Positions 26,833 to 36,399 of a DNA stretch of 64,000 nt are shown one piece after another (position 1 is the stretch's first letter; the number at the start of each line of letters is the position of its first letter). Source of the DNA: Sphingobium psychrophilum (GTDB lineage: Bacteria > Pseudomonadota > Alphaproteobacteria > Sphingomonadales > Sphingomonadaceae). A program made the translations under genes and the position numbers. The stretch lies in the NCBI RefSeq assembly GCF_012927105.1, contig NZ_JABBFV010000001.1, positions 618,413 through 682,412 of the forward strand. The letters run 5' to 3'. Under the pieces are notes generated by a model. It was not told the DNA's origin and ran no database searches. It worked only from the letters and a program-made list of their open reading frames with translations.

Positions 26833-27768
26833 ATGCGGGCATTTCTTTTTCCGGGGCAGGGCAGCCAGTCCGTCGGCATGGGCAAAGCGCTGGCCGACGC
26901 CAGCCCGGCGGCACGGGAGCTGTTTCAGGAGGTGGACGCCGCGCTCGCGCAGAATCTGTTCCGCATCATGGTGGAGGGGCCGGACAGCGACCTGACCCTG
27001 ACCGAGAATGCCCAGCCCGCGATCATGGCCAACGCCATCGCCACGCTGCGCGTGATGCAGAAGGAAGGCGGCTTCACCCTGGCCGACAAGGGCGATTATG
27101 TCGCGGGTCACAGCCTGGGCGAATATAGCGCGCTGTGCGCCGTCGAAGCGTTCGACATCACCACCACCGCGCGCCTGCTCAAGCTGCGCGGTCAGGCGAT
27201 GCAGGCGGCCGTGCCGGTGGGCGAAGGCGCGATGGCGGCCTTGCTGGGCGCGGACATCGACAAGGCGCAGGCGCTGGCCGATGCCGCGGCGCAGGGCGAG
27301 GTTTGCACCGTCGCCAACGATAACGATCCCAGCCAGGTCGTGATTTCCGGCCATCGCGCCGCGATCGAGCGCGCCATCGCCATGGTGAAGGACCATGGCA
27401 TCAAGCGCGGAGTGCTGCTGCCCGTGTCCGCCCCCTTCCACTGCCCGCTGATGCAGCCCGCCGCCGATGTTATGGCCCAGGCGCTGGCCAAGGCGTCCAT
27501 CAACGCGCCGCTGCTGCCGGTCTACGCCAACGTCCTTGCTGCGCCCATCGCCGACGGCGAAGAGATCAAGGCCCGCCTGGTCGAACAGGTCACCGGCCGC
27601 GTCCGCTGGCGAGAATCCGTCGCCGCGATGTGGGACGCGGGCGTCACCGACTTCGTGGAAATCGGCGACAAGGTGCTTGGCCCCATGGTCAAGCGCATCG
27701 CCCCCGACGCGACCGTGCGCAGCATCGTGACGATGGACGACATCGAGGCGGCGCTGGCGGCTTTTTGA
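26833..27768 (+). CDS. fabD: Malonyl-CoA:ACP transacylase
   Basis: Loads malonyl onto acyl carrier protein for fatty acid synthesis. The 311-residue protein has FPGQGSQ at residues 6-12, the nucleophile serine in GHSLGEY (S94) and the catalytic histidine in SAPFHCPLM (H203). It heads a fatty acid cluster fabD, fabG, acpP, fabF. The 183-base gap upstream, divergent from the efflux operon, is AT-rich near 26740-26820 and probably holds both promoters. Confidence 0.96.
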   Translation: MRAFLFPGQGSQSVGMGKALADASPAARELFQEVDAALAQNLFRIMVEGPDSDLTLTENAQPAIMANAIATLRVMQKEGGFTLADKGDYVAGHSLGEYSALCAVEAFDITTTARLLKLRGQAMQAAVPVGEGAMAALLGADIDKAQALADAAAQGEVCTVANDNDPSQVVISGHRAAIERAIAMVKDHGIKRGVLLPVSAPFHCPLMQPAADVMAQALAKASINAPLLPVYANVLAAPIADGEEIKARLVEQVTGRVRWRESVAAMWDAGVTDFVEIGDKVLGPMVKRIAPDATVRSIVTMDDIEAALAAF

Positions 27769-27881
27769 TTTTCGCGCGGAGGCACAGAGGACGCGGAGGG
27801 GATTTGGTCGAGACCGACCGCATCAGTGGCGATGTCCTGATCCTGGCCTCCGCGTGAACCAAAAAGAACAAGGAGACTGAT

Positions 27882-28622
27882 ATGTTCGACCTAACAGGCA
27901 TGACCGCGCTGGTGACCGGCGCTTCCGGGGGCATCGGTTCGTCGATCGCCAAGGCGCTGGCCGCGCAGGGCGCGACGCTCGCGCTTTCGGGCAGCAATGA
28001 GGACAAGCTCAAGGCCTTTGCCGCCGAATTGGGTGGCGACCACAAGACGATCGTCTGCAACCTGTCCGACCCCGCCTCGGTCGATGCGCTGGTGCCGCAG
28101 GCGGTCGAAGCGCTGGGCGGCCGGCTCGACATCCTCGTCAACAATGCCGGCATTACCCGCGACAACCTGATCCTGCGCATGAAGGATGAGGAATGGAGCC
28201 AAGTGATCCAGGTCAATCTGGAAGCCGCCTTCCGCCTGGTCCGCGCCGCCGCCAGGCCGATGATGAAGGCGCGCTTCGGCCGCATCATCTCCATCACCTC
28301 GGTCGTTGGCGTCACCGGCAACCCCGGCCAGTCCAACTATTGCGCGTCGAAGGCGGGCATCATCGGCATGTCAAAATCGCTGGGCCAGGAACTCGCCAGT
28401 CGCGGCATCACCGTCAACTGCGTCGCGCCGGGCTTCATCCGCTCCGCCATGACCGACGCGCTGAACGATGCGCAGAAGAGTGCGATCCTGACCAAAATCC
28501 CGGTCGGCGACCTGGGCAGCGGCGATGATATCGGCGCAGCGGTCGTCTATCTGGCGAGCAAGGAAGCCGGTTACGTCAATGGCCAGACGCTGCATGTGAA
28601 TGGCGGCATGGCGATGATCTGA
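27882..28622 (+). CDS. fabG: 3-oxoacyl-ACP reductase
   Basis: NADPH-dependent reduction of 3-oxoacyl-ACP. The 246-residue SDR has TGASGGIG at the N-terminus, NNAGITRDNL, the serine of SITSVVG and the catalytic YCASK (Y153, K157). RBS AAGGAG precedes the ATG at 27882. The last 47 bases overlap the convergent DUF2029 gene on the other strand. Confidence 0.96.
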   Translation: MFDLTGMTALVTGASGGIGSSIAKALAAQGATLALSGSNEDKLKAFAAELGGDHKTIVCNLSDPASVDALVPQAVEALGGRLDILVNNAGITRDNLILRMKDEEWSQVIQVNLEAAFRLVRAAARPMMKARFGRIISITSVVGVTGNPGQSNYCASKAGIIGMSKSLGQELASRGITVNCVAPGFIRSAMTDALNDAQKSAILTKIPVGDLGSGDDIGAAVVYLASKEAGYVNGQTLHVNGGMAMI

Positions 28623-29817
28623 CCTGGCGAAGCGCGCCGTCCAGCAGGATGGCGCGCCGCATCGCCAGCGCCAGCACGGCGATGGCGGCGATCAGGTTCA
28701 CCGGCACATGCGTCAGTTCCGACAGCGATCGGCCGAACAGCGGGGCGATCCAGGCATAGGCGAGCCATGTCGGCTCCCAGGCCAGCGCACCACGCTTGCG
28801 CATGTCCGCCACCATGAAGGCGATGGCCACGCCCAGCAGCACGAAATCATAATCCAGCACATAGGGGGTGCAGAGCAACGCTGCGCTCAGCGCCGCCGCG
28901 CCGCGCACCTCCATCGACCCGCGCCGGGCGGCGAGTCCGGCGGCCGCGATGGCGATGGCGGTGACGATGCCCTGCACTCCATAGGCCAGCGGGATCGATC
29001 CGCCCCATTGGCGGATGGCCGAAAAGGGACTCTGAATCTTTTCCCAGCCCGTGGCGCCGGCCTCAATGATGATATGCCGGGTCAGTGGCAGGGACTCGAT
29101 GAACGCCTGCCATACCGGCCAGCCCCAGATGGCGATCGTCACCAAACAGAGCGCGGCGACGGTCAGGCCCGCCGACGCGAAAGCGCGAATATTGCCCCGC
29201 GCCAGGATCAGCACCGGGATCAGCACGGCAAATTGCGGTTTATAGACCAGTGCGCCCAGCAGCATCCCGGCGATCCACGGCCGCCGGTCGAGCAGCAGCA
29301 TCCCCGCGCCCAGCAGGCTGGCGGTCAGGAAAGCGTTCTGCCCATGGCCCAGGCACACCAGCACGACCGGCGCGCCCAGCGCCGCCAGCATCGCGTCGCG
29401 ATCGCCCGGCAGGATGCGCCGCACCAGCGCCAAAGCCAGCATCAGCGTCAGCCCCTGCCAGATCAGCAGTGCCGCGACATAGGGAAATTGCGCCAGCAGG
29501 GTGGCGATGATCAGGAAGGGCGGGGGATAATGCCAGCCGTAAAAGGGGATGGCGGGATCATGATGAACCTGTTTCTGGACTTCATAATGGGTCGGCCAGT
29601 CCCAGGCCAGCGCCGCACGGCCATGATCGGCCATCTGTCCCGCGGTCCAGACATTGGAAAAATCGGTGCCGAGCGGCCGGCCGAGCGAATCCACCGTCCC
29701 ATGGGCCGTCGCGAAGAGATAAAGCAGGCCGATCACCGTCGCCGCCAGCACCAATATCGCCGTCAACCGGACGCGCGCGCGCGTGACGAAGGGGTCAGGG
29801 GAAGAAACGATGGCCAT
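28576..29817 (-). CDS. DUF2029 / GT87-family membrane glycosyltransferase-like protein
   Basis: A 413-residue protein with about ten transmembrane helices. The loop after the first helix has GTDFSNVWTAG, the acidic position expected of GT-C polyprenyl-phosphate-dependent enzymes. FYGWHYPPPF, KPQFAVLIP and DYDFVLLGVA recur in DUF2029 proteins. Members in actinobacteria are mannosyltransferases; the acceptor here is unknown. Its 3' end overlaps fabG by 47 bases in convergent orientation, so a shorter C-terminus would not occur without another stop. Confidence 0.8.
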   Translation of the reverse strand: MAIVSSPDPFVTRARVRLTAILVLAATVIGLLYLFATAHGTVDSLGRPLGTDFSNVWTAGQMADHGRAALAWDWPTHYEVQKQVHHDPAIPFYGWHYPPPFLIIATLLAQFPYVAALLIWQGLTLMLALALVRRILPGDRDAMLAALGAPVVLVCLGHGQNAFLTASLLGAGMLLLDRRPWIAGMLLGALVYKPQFAVLIPVLILARGNIRAFASAGLTVAALCLVTIAIWGWPVWQAFIESLPLTRHIIIEAGATGWEKIQSPFSAIRQWGGSIPLAYGVQGIVTAIAIAAAGLAARRGSMEVRGAAALSAALLCTPYVLDYDFVLLGVAIAFMVADMRKRGALAWEPTWLAYAWIAPLFGRSLSELTHVPVNLIAAIAVLALAMRRAILLDGALRQVRSSPCRHSHAASGH

Positions 29818-30020
29818 GCCGCACCCATGGCATAAGCGGCTGAAATTTTGGTAAACAGACGGTTATCGGGGGGCGATGGGCCTTTTTTTCTGGCCAGATC
29901 GTCGTGTCAGGCAATCTGGGGGCTTGGCGACCTAGCCTCTTGCCTCTATCGGAGCTTGGCACTAGGGCTGCCTTAACGGTTGTTCAGACCACCAACGATA
30001 CCAGTCAAGAAGGACCACTC

Positions 30021-30254
30021 ATGAGTGAGACCGCGGATCGCGTAAAGAAAATCGTCGTCGAGCATCTGGGCGTTGAAGCCGAAAAGGTGACCGAGGACGC
30101 CAGCTTCATCGACGATCTGGGCGCGGACAGCCTGGACATCGTCGAACTGGTAATGGCGTTCGAAGAAGAATTCGGCGTCGAAATCCCTGACGACGCTGCC
30201 GAGAAGATCGCGACCGTCAAGGACGCGATCGACTATATCGACAGCAAGCAGTAA
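30021..30254 (+). CDS. acpP: Acyl carrier protein
   Basis: A 77-residue acidic protein with the phosphopantetheine attachment site [10 protein letters not shown] (S37). It carries growing acyl chains in fatty acid synthesis. AAGAAGGA precedes the ATG. The 203-base gap upstream (29818-30020) faces the divergent DUF2029 gene and contains only promoter-like sequence that I can see. Confidence 0.98.
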   Translation: MSETADRVKKIVVEHLGVEAEKVTEDASFIDDLGADSLDIVELVMAFEEEFGVEIPDDAAEKIATVKDAIDYIDSKQ

Positions 30255-30262
30255 GGCGTTTT

Positions 30263-30291
30263 GCGGCCCGCGCCTTCGCGCGCCGGGCCGC
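30263..30291 (+). terminator. GC-rich hairpin after acpP
   Basis: GCGGCCCG pairs with CGGGCCGC, with inner CGC/GCG pairs, nine bases past the acpP stop. It has no T-run, so it may be a partial terminator or mRNA-stabilising hairpin that lets acpP be made in excess over fabF. Confidence 0.6.
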
Positions 30292-30435
30292 CATGCGCGT
30301 TAGGAAATGGCTCCTCCTGTCCGGTGAACCCGGAATGTGGGGAGCCTTTTCGTATCTGGCGCGCCGTTCACAAGTCCGCCGCAAACGGCTAGACGGGACG
30401 GCGCGAAGCCAAATGGAATATTTCGGAGCAAGCAT

Positions 30436-31695
30436 ATGCGTCGTGTCGTCGTAACCGGCCTTGGCATGGTCAGCCCGCTCGGCGGGGATGTGGAAACCAG
30501 CTGGAAGAACATCATCGCGTCCAAATCCGGCGCGGCGACGATCACGCGCTTTGATCCCACCGATTATAAATGCCGCATCGCCTGCGAAGTGAAGCCCAAG
30601 GACCATGAATATGGCTATGATGCTTCGTTCGACGTCGATCACAAGATCCAGCGCCAGGTCGACCTGTTCATCGTGTTCGGCATTTCCGCCGCTAGCCAGG
30701 CGCTGCGCGACGCGGGCCTCGACAATATGTCGGAGGAAGAACGGCTGCGCGCGGGCTGTTCGATCGGGTCGGGCATCGGCGGCCTGCCGGGCATCGAAAG
30801 CGAATCACTGGTATTGGCGAACAAGGGACCAAGCCGGGTGTCCCCGCACTTCGTTCATGGCCGCCTCATCAACCTCATCTCCGGTCAGGTCAGCATCAAA
30901 TATGGCCTGATGGGTCCGAACCATGCGGTCGTCACCGCCTGTTCGACCGGTGCCCATTCGATCGGCGACGCCGCGCGCATGATCGCGATGGACGACGCCG
31001 ACGTCATGCTGGCGGGCGGCGCGGAAAGCGCGATCTGCCCGATCGGCATCGCCGGCTTCGCGCAGGCACGCGCGCTCAGCACCAATTTCAACGACACGCC
31101 CGAAAAGGCGAGCCGCCCCTATGACGTCAACCGTGACGGCTTCGTCATGGGCGAAGGCGCGGGCGTGGTCGTGCTCGAAGAATATGAGCATGCCAAGAAG
31201 CGCGGCGCGAAAATCTATGCCGAAGTGCTGGGCTATGGCCTGTCGGGCGACGCCTATCATGTCACCGCGCCGCACCCCGAAGGCTCTGGCGCGTTCCGTT
31301 CGATGCAGATGGCGCTCAAAAAGTCGGGCCTTGCGCTCGAAGACATCGACTATGTGAACGCGCACGGCACATCTACCCCACTGGGCGACGAACTGGAACT
31401 GGGCGCGGTGCGCCGCCTGTTCGGCGATCAGATCGGTGCAATGTCGATGTCGTCCACCAAGTCGGCGATCGGCCATCTGCTGGGCGGCGCGGGCGCGGTG
31501 GAAAGCATCTTCTGCATCCTCGCCATGCGCGACGGCATCGTCCCGCCGACGCTCAACCTCGATGAACCGAGCGAAAGCTGCAAGGGCGTGGACCTGGTCC
31601 CGCACGTCGCCAAGGAGCGCAAGGTGCGCGCGGTGCTGAATAACAGCTTCGGCTTCGGCGGCACCAACGCATCGCTCATCATGAAGGCGATCTGA
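30436..31695 (+). CDS. fabF: 3-oxoacyl-ACP synthase II
   Basis: Condenses malonyl-ACP with acyl-ACP. The 419-residue thiolase-fold protein has the Cys-His-His triad: C169 in TACSTG, H310 in NAHGTST and H347 in AIGHLLGGAGA. GTNASLIMKAI closes the protein. It is followed after 22 bases by mltG, a common alphaproteobacterial pair. Confidence 0.97.
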   Translation: MRRVVVTGLGMVSPLGGDVETSWKNIIASKSGAATITRFDPTDYKCRIACEVKPKDHEYGYDASFDVDHKIQRQVDLFIVFGISAASQALRDAGLDNMSEEERLRAGCSIGSGIGGLPGIESESLVLANKGPSRVSPHFVHGRLINLISGQVSIKYGLMGPNHAVVTACSTGAHSIGDAARMIAMDDADVMLAGGAESAICPIGIAGFAQARALSTNFNDTPEKASRPYDVNRDGFVMGEGAGVVVLEEYEHAKKRGAKIYAEVLGYGLSGDAYHVTAPHPEGSGAFRSMQMALKKSGLALEDIDYVNAHGTSTPLGDELELGAVRRLFGDQIGAMSMSSTKSAIGHLLGGAGAVESIFCILAMRDGIVPPTLNLDEPSESCKGVDLVPHVAKERKVRAVLNNSFGFGGTNASLIMKAI

Positions 31696-31717
31696 CGTTG
31701 ATCTTAGGCTGACGGCT

Positions 31718-32713
31718 ATGGCGAAACGATCAGGCAATCCAACGCGCCGCCTCGCTGGCATCATCCTGCTGATCGGCCTGGCCGTCGCGGCCTTCATCGG
31801 CTTTCGCTTCGTCTATGGCTGGAGCGAGCAGGGGCCGGCCAAGCAGGATGTCAGCATCACCGTGCCGGAAGGATCGACCCTGTCCGACGCCGCGGTGCTG
31901 CTCAAACGGGCGGGCGCGGTGCGCTCGGCCGACGCCTTCCTGACGCGGGCGAAGATATTCGGCGCGGGCAAGTCGATCAAGGCGGGCGAATTTATCATCC
32001 CCGCCGGTGCCAGCAACAGCGACATCCTGTCGATCCTGCAGGGCGGCAAGACGCTGACCCGGCTCATCACTATTCCCGAAGGCATGCCGTCCCTTCTGGT
32101 CCACGAACGGCTGATGGCGAACGACCAACTGACCGGCAGCATCCCCGTGCCGGAGGAAGGGAGCGTGCTGCCCGACAGCTACGCCTTCGACAAGGGCGAG
32201 CCGCGCGCCGCCGTCCTCAAGCGGATGCAGACGGCGATGGACAAGGCGCTGGCGAAGCTTTGGGCCGAACGCGCGCCCGAAACCGTCGCCAAATCGCCCA
32301 GGGAAGCGATCATCCTGGCCAGCATCGTCGAAAAGGAAACCGGCGTCCCGTCCGAACGCCCCATGGTCGCGGGCGTCTATAGCAACCGGCTGCGCACCAA
32401 TATGATGCTCCAGGCCGACCCGACGATCATCTACCCCATCACGCGCGGCAAGCCGCTCGGCCGTCGCATCCGCAAGTCGGAAATCGCGGCGGTCAACGAT
32501 TACAACACATACGCCATGGTCGGCCTGCCCAAGGGGCCGATCGCCAATCCGGGGCGGCTCTCGATCCTGGCGGTGCTCCACCCGGCGCAGACCAAGGCGC
32601 TCTATTTCGTCGCCGACGGCAAGGGCGGCCATATCTTCGCCGATACCTACCAGCAGCATAATGAAAATGTGCGCAAATGGTTCGAAATCCGCCGCGCCCG
32701 CGGGGAATTGTGA
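31718..32713 (+). CDS. mltG: Endolytic murein transglycosylase MltG
   Basis: A 331-residue protein with one N-terminal membrane helix (LAGIILLIGLAVAAFIGF), a LysM-like region and the YceG catalytic domain. The catalytic glutamate is in ASIVEKET (about E205), and QADPTIIY plus YNTYAMVGLPKGPIANPG are diagnostic. It cuts nascent glycan strands at the inner membrane and limits their length. Confidence 0.95.
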   Translation: MAKRSGNPTRRLAGIILLIGLAVAAFIGFRFVYGWSEQGPAKQDVSITVPEGSTLSDAAVLLKRAGAVRSADAFLTRAKIFGAGKSIKAGEFIIPAGASNSDILSILQGGKTLTRLITIPEGMPSLLVHERLMANDQLTGSIPVPEEGSVLPDSYAFDKGEPRAAVLKRMQTAMDKALAKLWAERAPETVAKSPREAIILASIVEKETGVPSERPMVAGVYSNRLRTNMMLQADPTIIYPITRGKPLGRRIRKSEIAAVNDYNTYAMVGLPKGPIANPGRLSILAVLHPAQTKALYFVADGKGGHIFADTYQQHNENVRKWFEIRRARGEL

Positions 32714-32747
32714 CGATATCGTTGGGAGCCCGCAGCTTTAACCAACC

Positions 32748-32926
32748 CCGTTCGTGCTGAGTAGGGGCTGAGCGAAGCCGAAGTTGAACAGGTCGGATCG
32801 TCCCCCGGACGATCCTGAACCATCCGGGGGATGGTTCACCTGTTCAAGTATCGAAGCATCACGCCCCGCGCGCGATCCTTCGATACGCCATTTCGACTTC
32901 GCTCAATGGCTACTCAGGACGAACGG
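32748..32926. repeat. Composite inverted repeat (CCGTTCG ... CGAACGG)
   Basis: The outer ends CCGTTCGTGCTGAG and CTCAGGACGAACGG are complementary apart from small gaps. The centre holds two nested dyads (GGATCGTCC/GGACGATCC and AACCATCC/GGATGGTT), and GAACAGGT/ACCTGTTC flank them. It lies between convergent genes. A composite of two repeat units is likely. Confidence 0.75.
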
Positions 32927-32937
32927 ATGAGGCCACT

Positions 32938-33360
32938 CTACCGCAACACGCCCTTAGCCACCAGCGATCGCGCATAGAGCCATTCGAACACAGCGACCGC
33001 GATGACGAACGCGGGGAAGGGGATGGCGACCGCCCAGCCCTTGTCCGCCAGCAGGTCGGTGCCCAGGAAGGTGAAGCCGAACTGCACGATCACGCAGACC
33101 AGCGATATCAGAAACAGGAAAGCTGCGATCGCCTTGCGCAGCAGCAGCGCGATCGCGCCCAGCGTGCCGGTCGCCACGGCGATGGCATAGACGATCCACA
33201 CCCAGGCGGGCATCAGCGCAAAGGCGCGCGCCCCGGCGGGATCGGTCCGCGCCAGTGCGTCGAGGTCCATGCTATATTGCAGGGTGAAGGCGGCGATGCC
33301 GATCAGCCCCCAAAGCAGCAGGATGACGCCAATGATCGTGACGCTGCGCGACGTGGCCAT
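32938..33360 (-). CDS. Small four-helix membrane protein, unknown function
   Basis: A 140-residue protein with four predicted transmembrane segments (VTIIGVILLLWGLIGIAAF; WVWIVYAIAVATGTLGAIALLL; IAAFLFLISLVCVIVQFGF; WAVAIPFPAFVIAVAVFEWLY). It resembles sugar-transporter-like small membrane proteins common in sphingomonads. No catalytic motif is visible. It is divergent from the 2H phosphoesterase gene. Confidence 0.75.
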   Translation of the reverse strand: MATSRSVTIIGVILLLWGLIGIAAFTLQYSMDLDALARTDPAGARAFALMPAWVWIVYAIAVATGTLGAIALLLRKAIAAFLFLISLVCVIVQFGFTFLGTDLLADKGWAVAIPFPAFVIAVAVFEWLYARSLVAKGVLR

Positions 33361-33447
33361 GATGTCCCACTCCTTGCCTCGCGCCGCTGCGCCGTGCAGG
33401 ACGCTAGGCGCAGATCATACACCCGATGGCGACAGACAGGAAGATAG

Positions 33448-33966
33448 ATGACGACAGCGGAACAAAGCGCCCCGATCATCGTCACGGCGCTGATGGGCGC
33501 GGCCGATTTTGCCTGGGCGGACGGGCTGCGCCGCGCGCATTTCCCGCCGGAGCGCAATATGTTGTCGGCGCATGTCACGCTGTTCCACCATCTGCCGCCC
33601 TCGCTACTGCCGGAACTGTCGGATCGGCTGAAAGGGCTGTGCCGCGGCCCAGCGCCAGTGGCGACGCTCGCCGCCGTCATGCCGCTGGGGCAGGGCGTCG
33701 CCTATCGCATCGACAGTCCCGGCCTGATGGCGATCCGCGATGAACTGGCCGACGCCTTCACCGGCCTGCTGACCCCCCAAGACCAGGCCCGCCCGCGCCT
33801 CCATGTCACGGTCCAGAACAAGGTGAAGCCCGACGTGGCGAAGGCGCTGGCCGCGCAACTGACGGCCGACTTCCGCCCACGCTCCTTCGCAATCGCGGGC
33901 CTCGCTGCATGGCATTATCGCGGCGGGCCTTGGGATCTGGCGATGAAGGCGATGTTCCGGGGGTAG
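33448..33966 (+). CDS. 2H phosphoesterase (2'-5' RNA ligase family)
   Basis: A 172-residue protein with the two HxT motifs of the 2H superfamily: HVTLFHHL (H42) and LHVTVQNKV (H119). Such proteins ligate or cut 2'-5' RNA bonds or hydrolyse cyclic phosphates. The motif spacing of 77 residues is normal. Specific substrate unknown. Chromosomal codon use. Confidence 0.82.
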   Translation: MTTAEQSAPIIVTALMGAADFAWADGLRRAHFPPERNMLSAHVTLFHHLPPSLLPELSDRLKGLCRGPAPVATLAAVMPLGQGVAYRIDSPGLMAIRDELADAFTGLLTPQDQARPRLHVTVQNKVKPDVAKALAAQLTADFRPRSFAIAGLAAWHYRGGPWDLAMKAMFRG

Positions 33967-34078
33967 GGGGGAGAGAGGCAATGCGGACGGTCGGAAAGCG
34001 ACCAATTTAAGACATTGGCGCACGGCGGTCGGCAAGTTATTGGAAGACTATGCCAGAAAATCTGTTGGGTGATATAGC

Positions 34079-34747
34079 ATGACTAAGTTGCCAGCTTCGA
34101 TGCTTCCGCAACTCTATGCTCAGCTTATGGAAGAGGTTAAAGAGCGCTTAGATGCGGTCGAAGATCAATCTCAGCAGGCACAGCGCGCCATCGGCAAGCC
34201 CGCAGGCTACATTCATTGCGAATATGCCTATCTACAAATTCGTAAAGTCATCGAGCTAATTGGGATCGCGGTACTCCTCGCGCATAATGAAATCGACGAT
34301 TTCCGTACTAGGGATTTTATGAAGGCTTGGAACGCCGAAGCGCTATTCGGACGACTGGAAAAATTGAGCAACGATGCGTTCCCTGAGCCGGCAACGGAAG
34401 AAAACATCGACACCGAAAAGGGGTCTGCTGATCTTCTGATAGGCGACTCCACAGATACGAATCGCCGAAAACTCAAGGAAATATATCTAGCCTGTTCTGA
34501 GGGACTGCACGCAGGCAGCTTGAGTAATCTCATCAAGTCGGGTGGAAAACGGTACGATATTGGAAAGTTTGTCGAATGGAAAAATTTCATCGTGTCGCTT
34601 CTCAATCATCACGTCATTCTTCTTCCTGACCGGAAAAGCATCATGATTGTTATAATGTCGAGTTTACCGAAAGGTGCAGTTCATTGCCGTTTTGAGCGAC
34701 TTGTCGAAAATGATATCACGTTCGGGCAGAAGTGGGAGCCAAGATAA
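34079..34747 (+). CDS. Hypothetical protein, AT-richer orphan
   Basis: A 222-residue protein with no domain that I recognise. The first half is helical (LYAQLMEEVKERLDAVED, YLQIRKVIELIGIAVLLAHNEI), the middle is acidic and the end is basic. Codon use is clearly less GC-rich than both neighbours and resembles the DUF262 gene in the island, so it was probably acquired, although it lies 1.4 kb outside the left island boundary. No partner gene is near. The start ATG at 34079 lacks a strong ribosome site. Confidence 0.6.
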   Translation: MTKLPASMLPQLYAQLMEEVKERLDAVEDQSQQAQRAIGKPAGYIHCEYAYLQIRKVIELIGIAVLLAHNEIDDFRTRDFMKAWNAEALFGRLEKLSNDAFPEPATEENIDTEKGSADLLIGDSTDTNRRKLKEIYLACSEGLHAGSLSNLIKSGGKRYDIGKFVEWKNFIVSLLNHHVILLPDRKSIMIVIMSSLPKGAVHCRFERLVENDITFGQKWEPR

Positions 34748-34865
34748 TAGTTGTGCCTGCCTGTTGTGCATAGCAGCCGTTCCGCTACCCACCCTTATTT
34801 GCCGTGTTGGGCAATAGTCGCAAGCCGCTCGCCGCATTCAGCAAGCAAGCGGCATACCCCCCCAT

Positions 34866-36092
34866 TCAGGCCAGCCCCACTTCCTTCAGCGGCACGCTCG
34901 CATCGGCCAACTGCGCCACGTCCAGCGCCGCGCCGCCAATCACATGCGCCCGTCCCTGCACATAATCCTTAACCATGTTGACGCAATCGAGCGCGATCAC
35001 CTTGCCGCCCTTGAGATACACGACGGAAAAGCTGCGTGTTGCGGTGTCGCCGCGCAGGATCGCCTGATCGAAACCGGTGGACAGCCCCACCGTCTGCAAC
35101 TTCAGATCATATTGGTTCGACCAGAACCAGGGGACGGCGTCATAGGCGTCTTCCTTGCCCATGATATGCGCCACCGCGACCTTCGCCTGGTCGTTGGCGT
35201 TCTGCACCGATTCCAGCCGCATTTGCGCGCCGCCGGCGAAGCGGTTGGCATGGGCCGCGCAATCGCCCACGGCATAGATGTCGTCCAGCGAGGTGCGACA
35301 AAATTCGTCGACGTCCACGCCATTGCCACCCGTCGCGCCCGCCGCAATCAGTGGCCCGGTTTCGGGGATGATGCCGATGCCCACGATTACCATGTCGGTT
35401 TCGATCCGCTCGCCATCCTGCATCAGCACGGCGGTCGCTTTCCCGTCGGTCACCTCGATACAATCCATCCGCGCGCCAGTGCGCAGGTCGACGCCATGGG
35501 CACGATGCTCGGCCTCGTAAAAGCGTGACAAGTCTTCGCCCGCGACGCGCGCCAGCACCCGGTCCAGCGCTTCCAGCAGCACGACGGTCTTGCCGAACTT
35601 GGACAGGACGGCCGCGGCCTCCAGCCCGATATAGCCGCCGCCGATGATGGTCACATGGTTGATGCTGTCGATCTTGGCCATCATCGCATCGACATCGTCG
35701 CGGCGGCGCACGGCATGGACATTATGCGCGTCCGCGCCGTTGCAGGTTAGCATCCGCGGGCTGCCGCCGGTGCACCAGATCAGCTTGCCATAACCGATCT
35801 CCTCGTCGCCCGCGGTCACGAACTTGCCGACCGGATCGACGCTCTTCACCCGCCGGCCCAGCAGCATGTCGATATTGCGTTCGCCCCAGAAGGTTGCGGG
35901 GCGGATCAGGATGCGGTCGAAGCTCTTGTCGCCTGCAAAATATTCCTTGGACAGCGGCGGACGTTCATAGGGCGGATATTGCTCGTCGCCGATCATCGCG
36001 ATCGATCCTTCAAAGCCCGCCTGCCGCAGCGCGATCCCCGCCTGCGCGCCCGCATGACCCGCGCCCACGATCAGAACGTCATAATAGCTCAT
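34866..36092 (-). CDS. Ferredoxin reductase (FAD/NAD(P)H, rhodocoxin-reductase type)
   Basis: A 408-residue flavoprotein with an N-terminal FAD motif [18 protein letters not shown], the [14 protein letters not shown] segment typical of class I P450 and dioxygenase ferredoxin reductases, and the NAD motif [18 protein letters not shown] second FAD contact is in [10 protein letters not shown]. It passes electrons from NAD(P)H to a ferredoxin that serves a P450 or Rieske oxygenase. No such partner lies next to it. The start at 36092 gives the family N-terminus. Confidence 0.88.
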   Translation of the reverse strand: MSYYDVLIVGAGHAGAQAGIALRQAGFEGSIAMIGDEQYPPYERPPLSKEYFAGDKSFDRILIRPATFWGERNIDMLLGRRVKSVDPVGKFVTAGDEEIGYGKLIWCTGGSPRMLTCNGADAHNVHAVRRRDDVDAMMAKIDSINHVTIIGGGYIGLEAAAVLSKFGKTVVLLEALDRVLARVAGEDLSRFYEAEHRAHGVDLRTGARMDCIEVTDGKATAVLMQDGERIETDMVIVGIGIIPETGPLIAAGATGGNGVDVDEFCRTSLDDIYAVGDCAAHANRFAGGAQMRLESVQNANDQAKVAVAHIMGKEDAYDAVPWFWSNQYDLKLQTVGLSTGFDQAILRGDTATRSFSVVYLKGGKVIALDCVNMVKDYVQGRAHVIGGAALDVAQLADASVPLKEVGLA

Positions 36093-36183
36093 CCGCCCAC
36101 TATCCTCTTTGCCCTGTTTGCGCCGGTGATTGGCGCGCTTTTGGGCGGGAGGCAAGGGCGTTATCTATCGTTGGGATGATATT

Positions 36184-36198
36184 TGGTAGCGGAGGAGG
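36184..36198. repeat. Left attachment site (15-bp copy of tRNA-Met 3' end)
   Basis: TGGTAGCGGAGGAGG is identical to 56861-56875, the last 15 bases of the tRNA-Met gene including CCA. It is 202 bases from the integrase start. The rest of the 36093-36399 gap holds only the likely integrase arm sites and promoter. Confidence 0.85.
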
Positions 36199-36318
36199 CG
36201 CTAAAACTTTCGTATCAGGCAGGTTCAGAGCGTCCCCAAGTCCACTGTAAAATCAGCAATTTATATTGCAGTATGTTCGCGGTCGGTCGCCCTCATTTGC
36301 CTGAATCCACGTCGAAAT

Positions 36319-36363
36319 GTGGGAACGAAAGTGGGACGATTTTTGGCCTCATAATGTGGGAAC
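36319..36363 (+). promoter_or_regulatory. Candidate integrase arm-binding repeats
   Basis: GTGGGAAC occurs at 36319-36326 and 36356-36363, with a partial GTGGGAC at 36331-36337. The same octamer in the same direction is at 56786-56793 next to the other end. Such direct repeats on both sides of the core are expected of tyrosine-integrase arm sites. Confidence 0.5.
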
Positions 36364-36399
36364 CGAGGCGAAAAATTCCCTAACAGGGAACCAAACCCG

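Noticed and set aside
36184..36198. Second tRNA-Met gene
   Set aside because: Only the last 15 bases of the tRNA are present; no cloverleaf can be formed with the flanking sequence.
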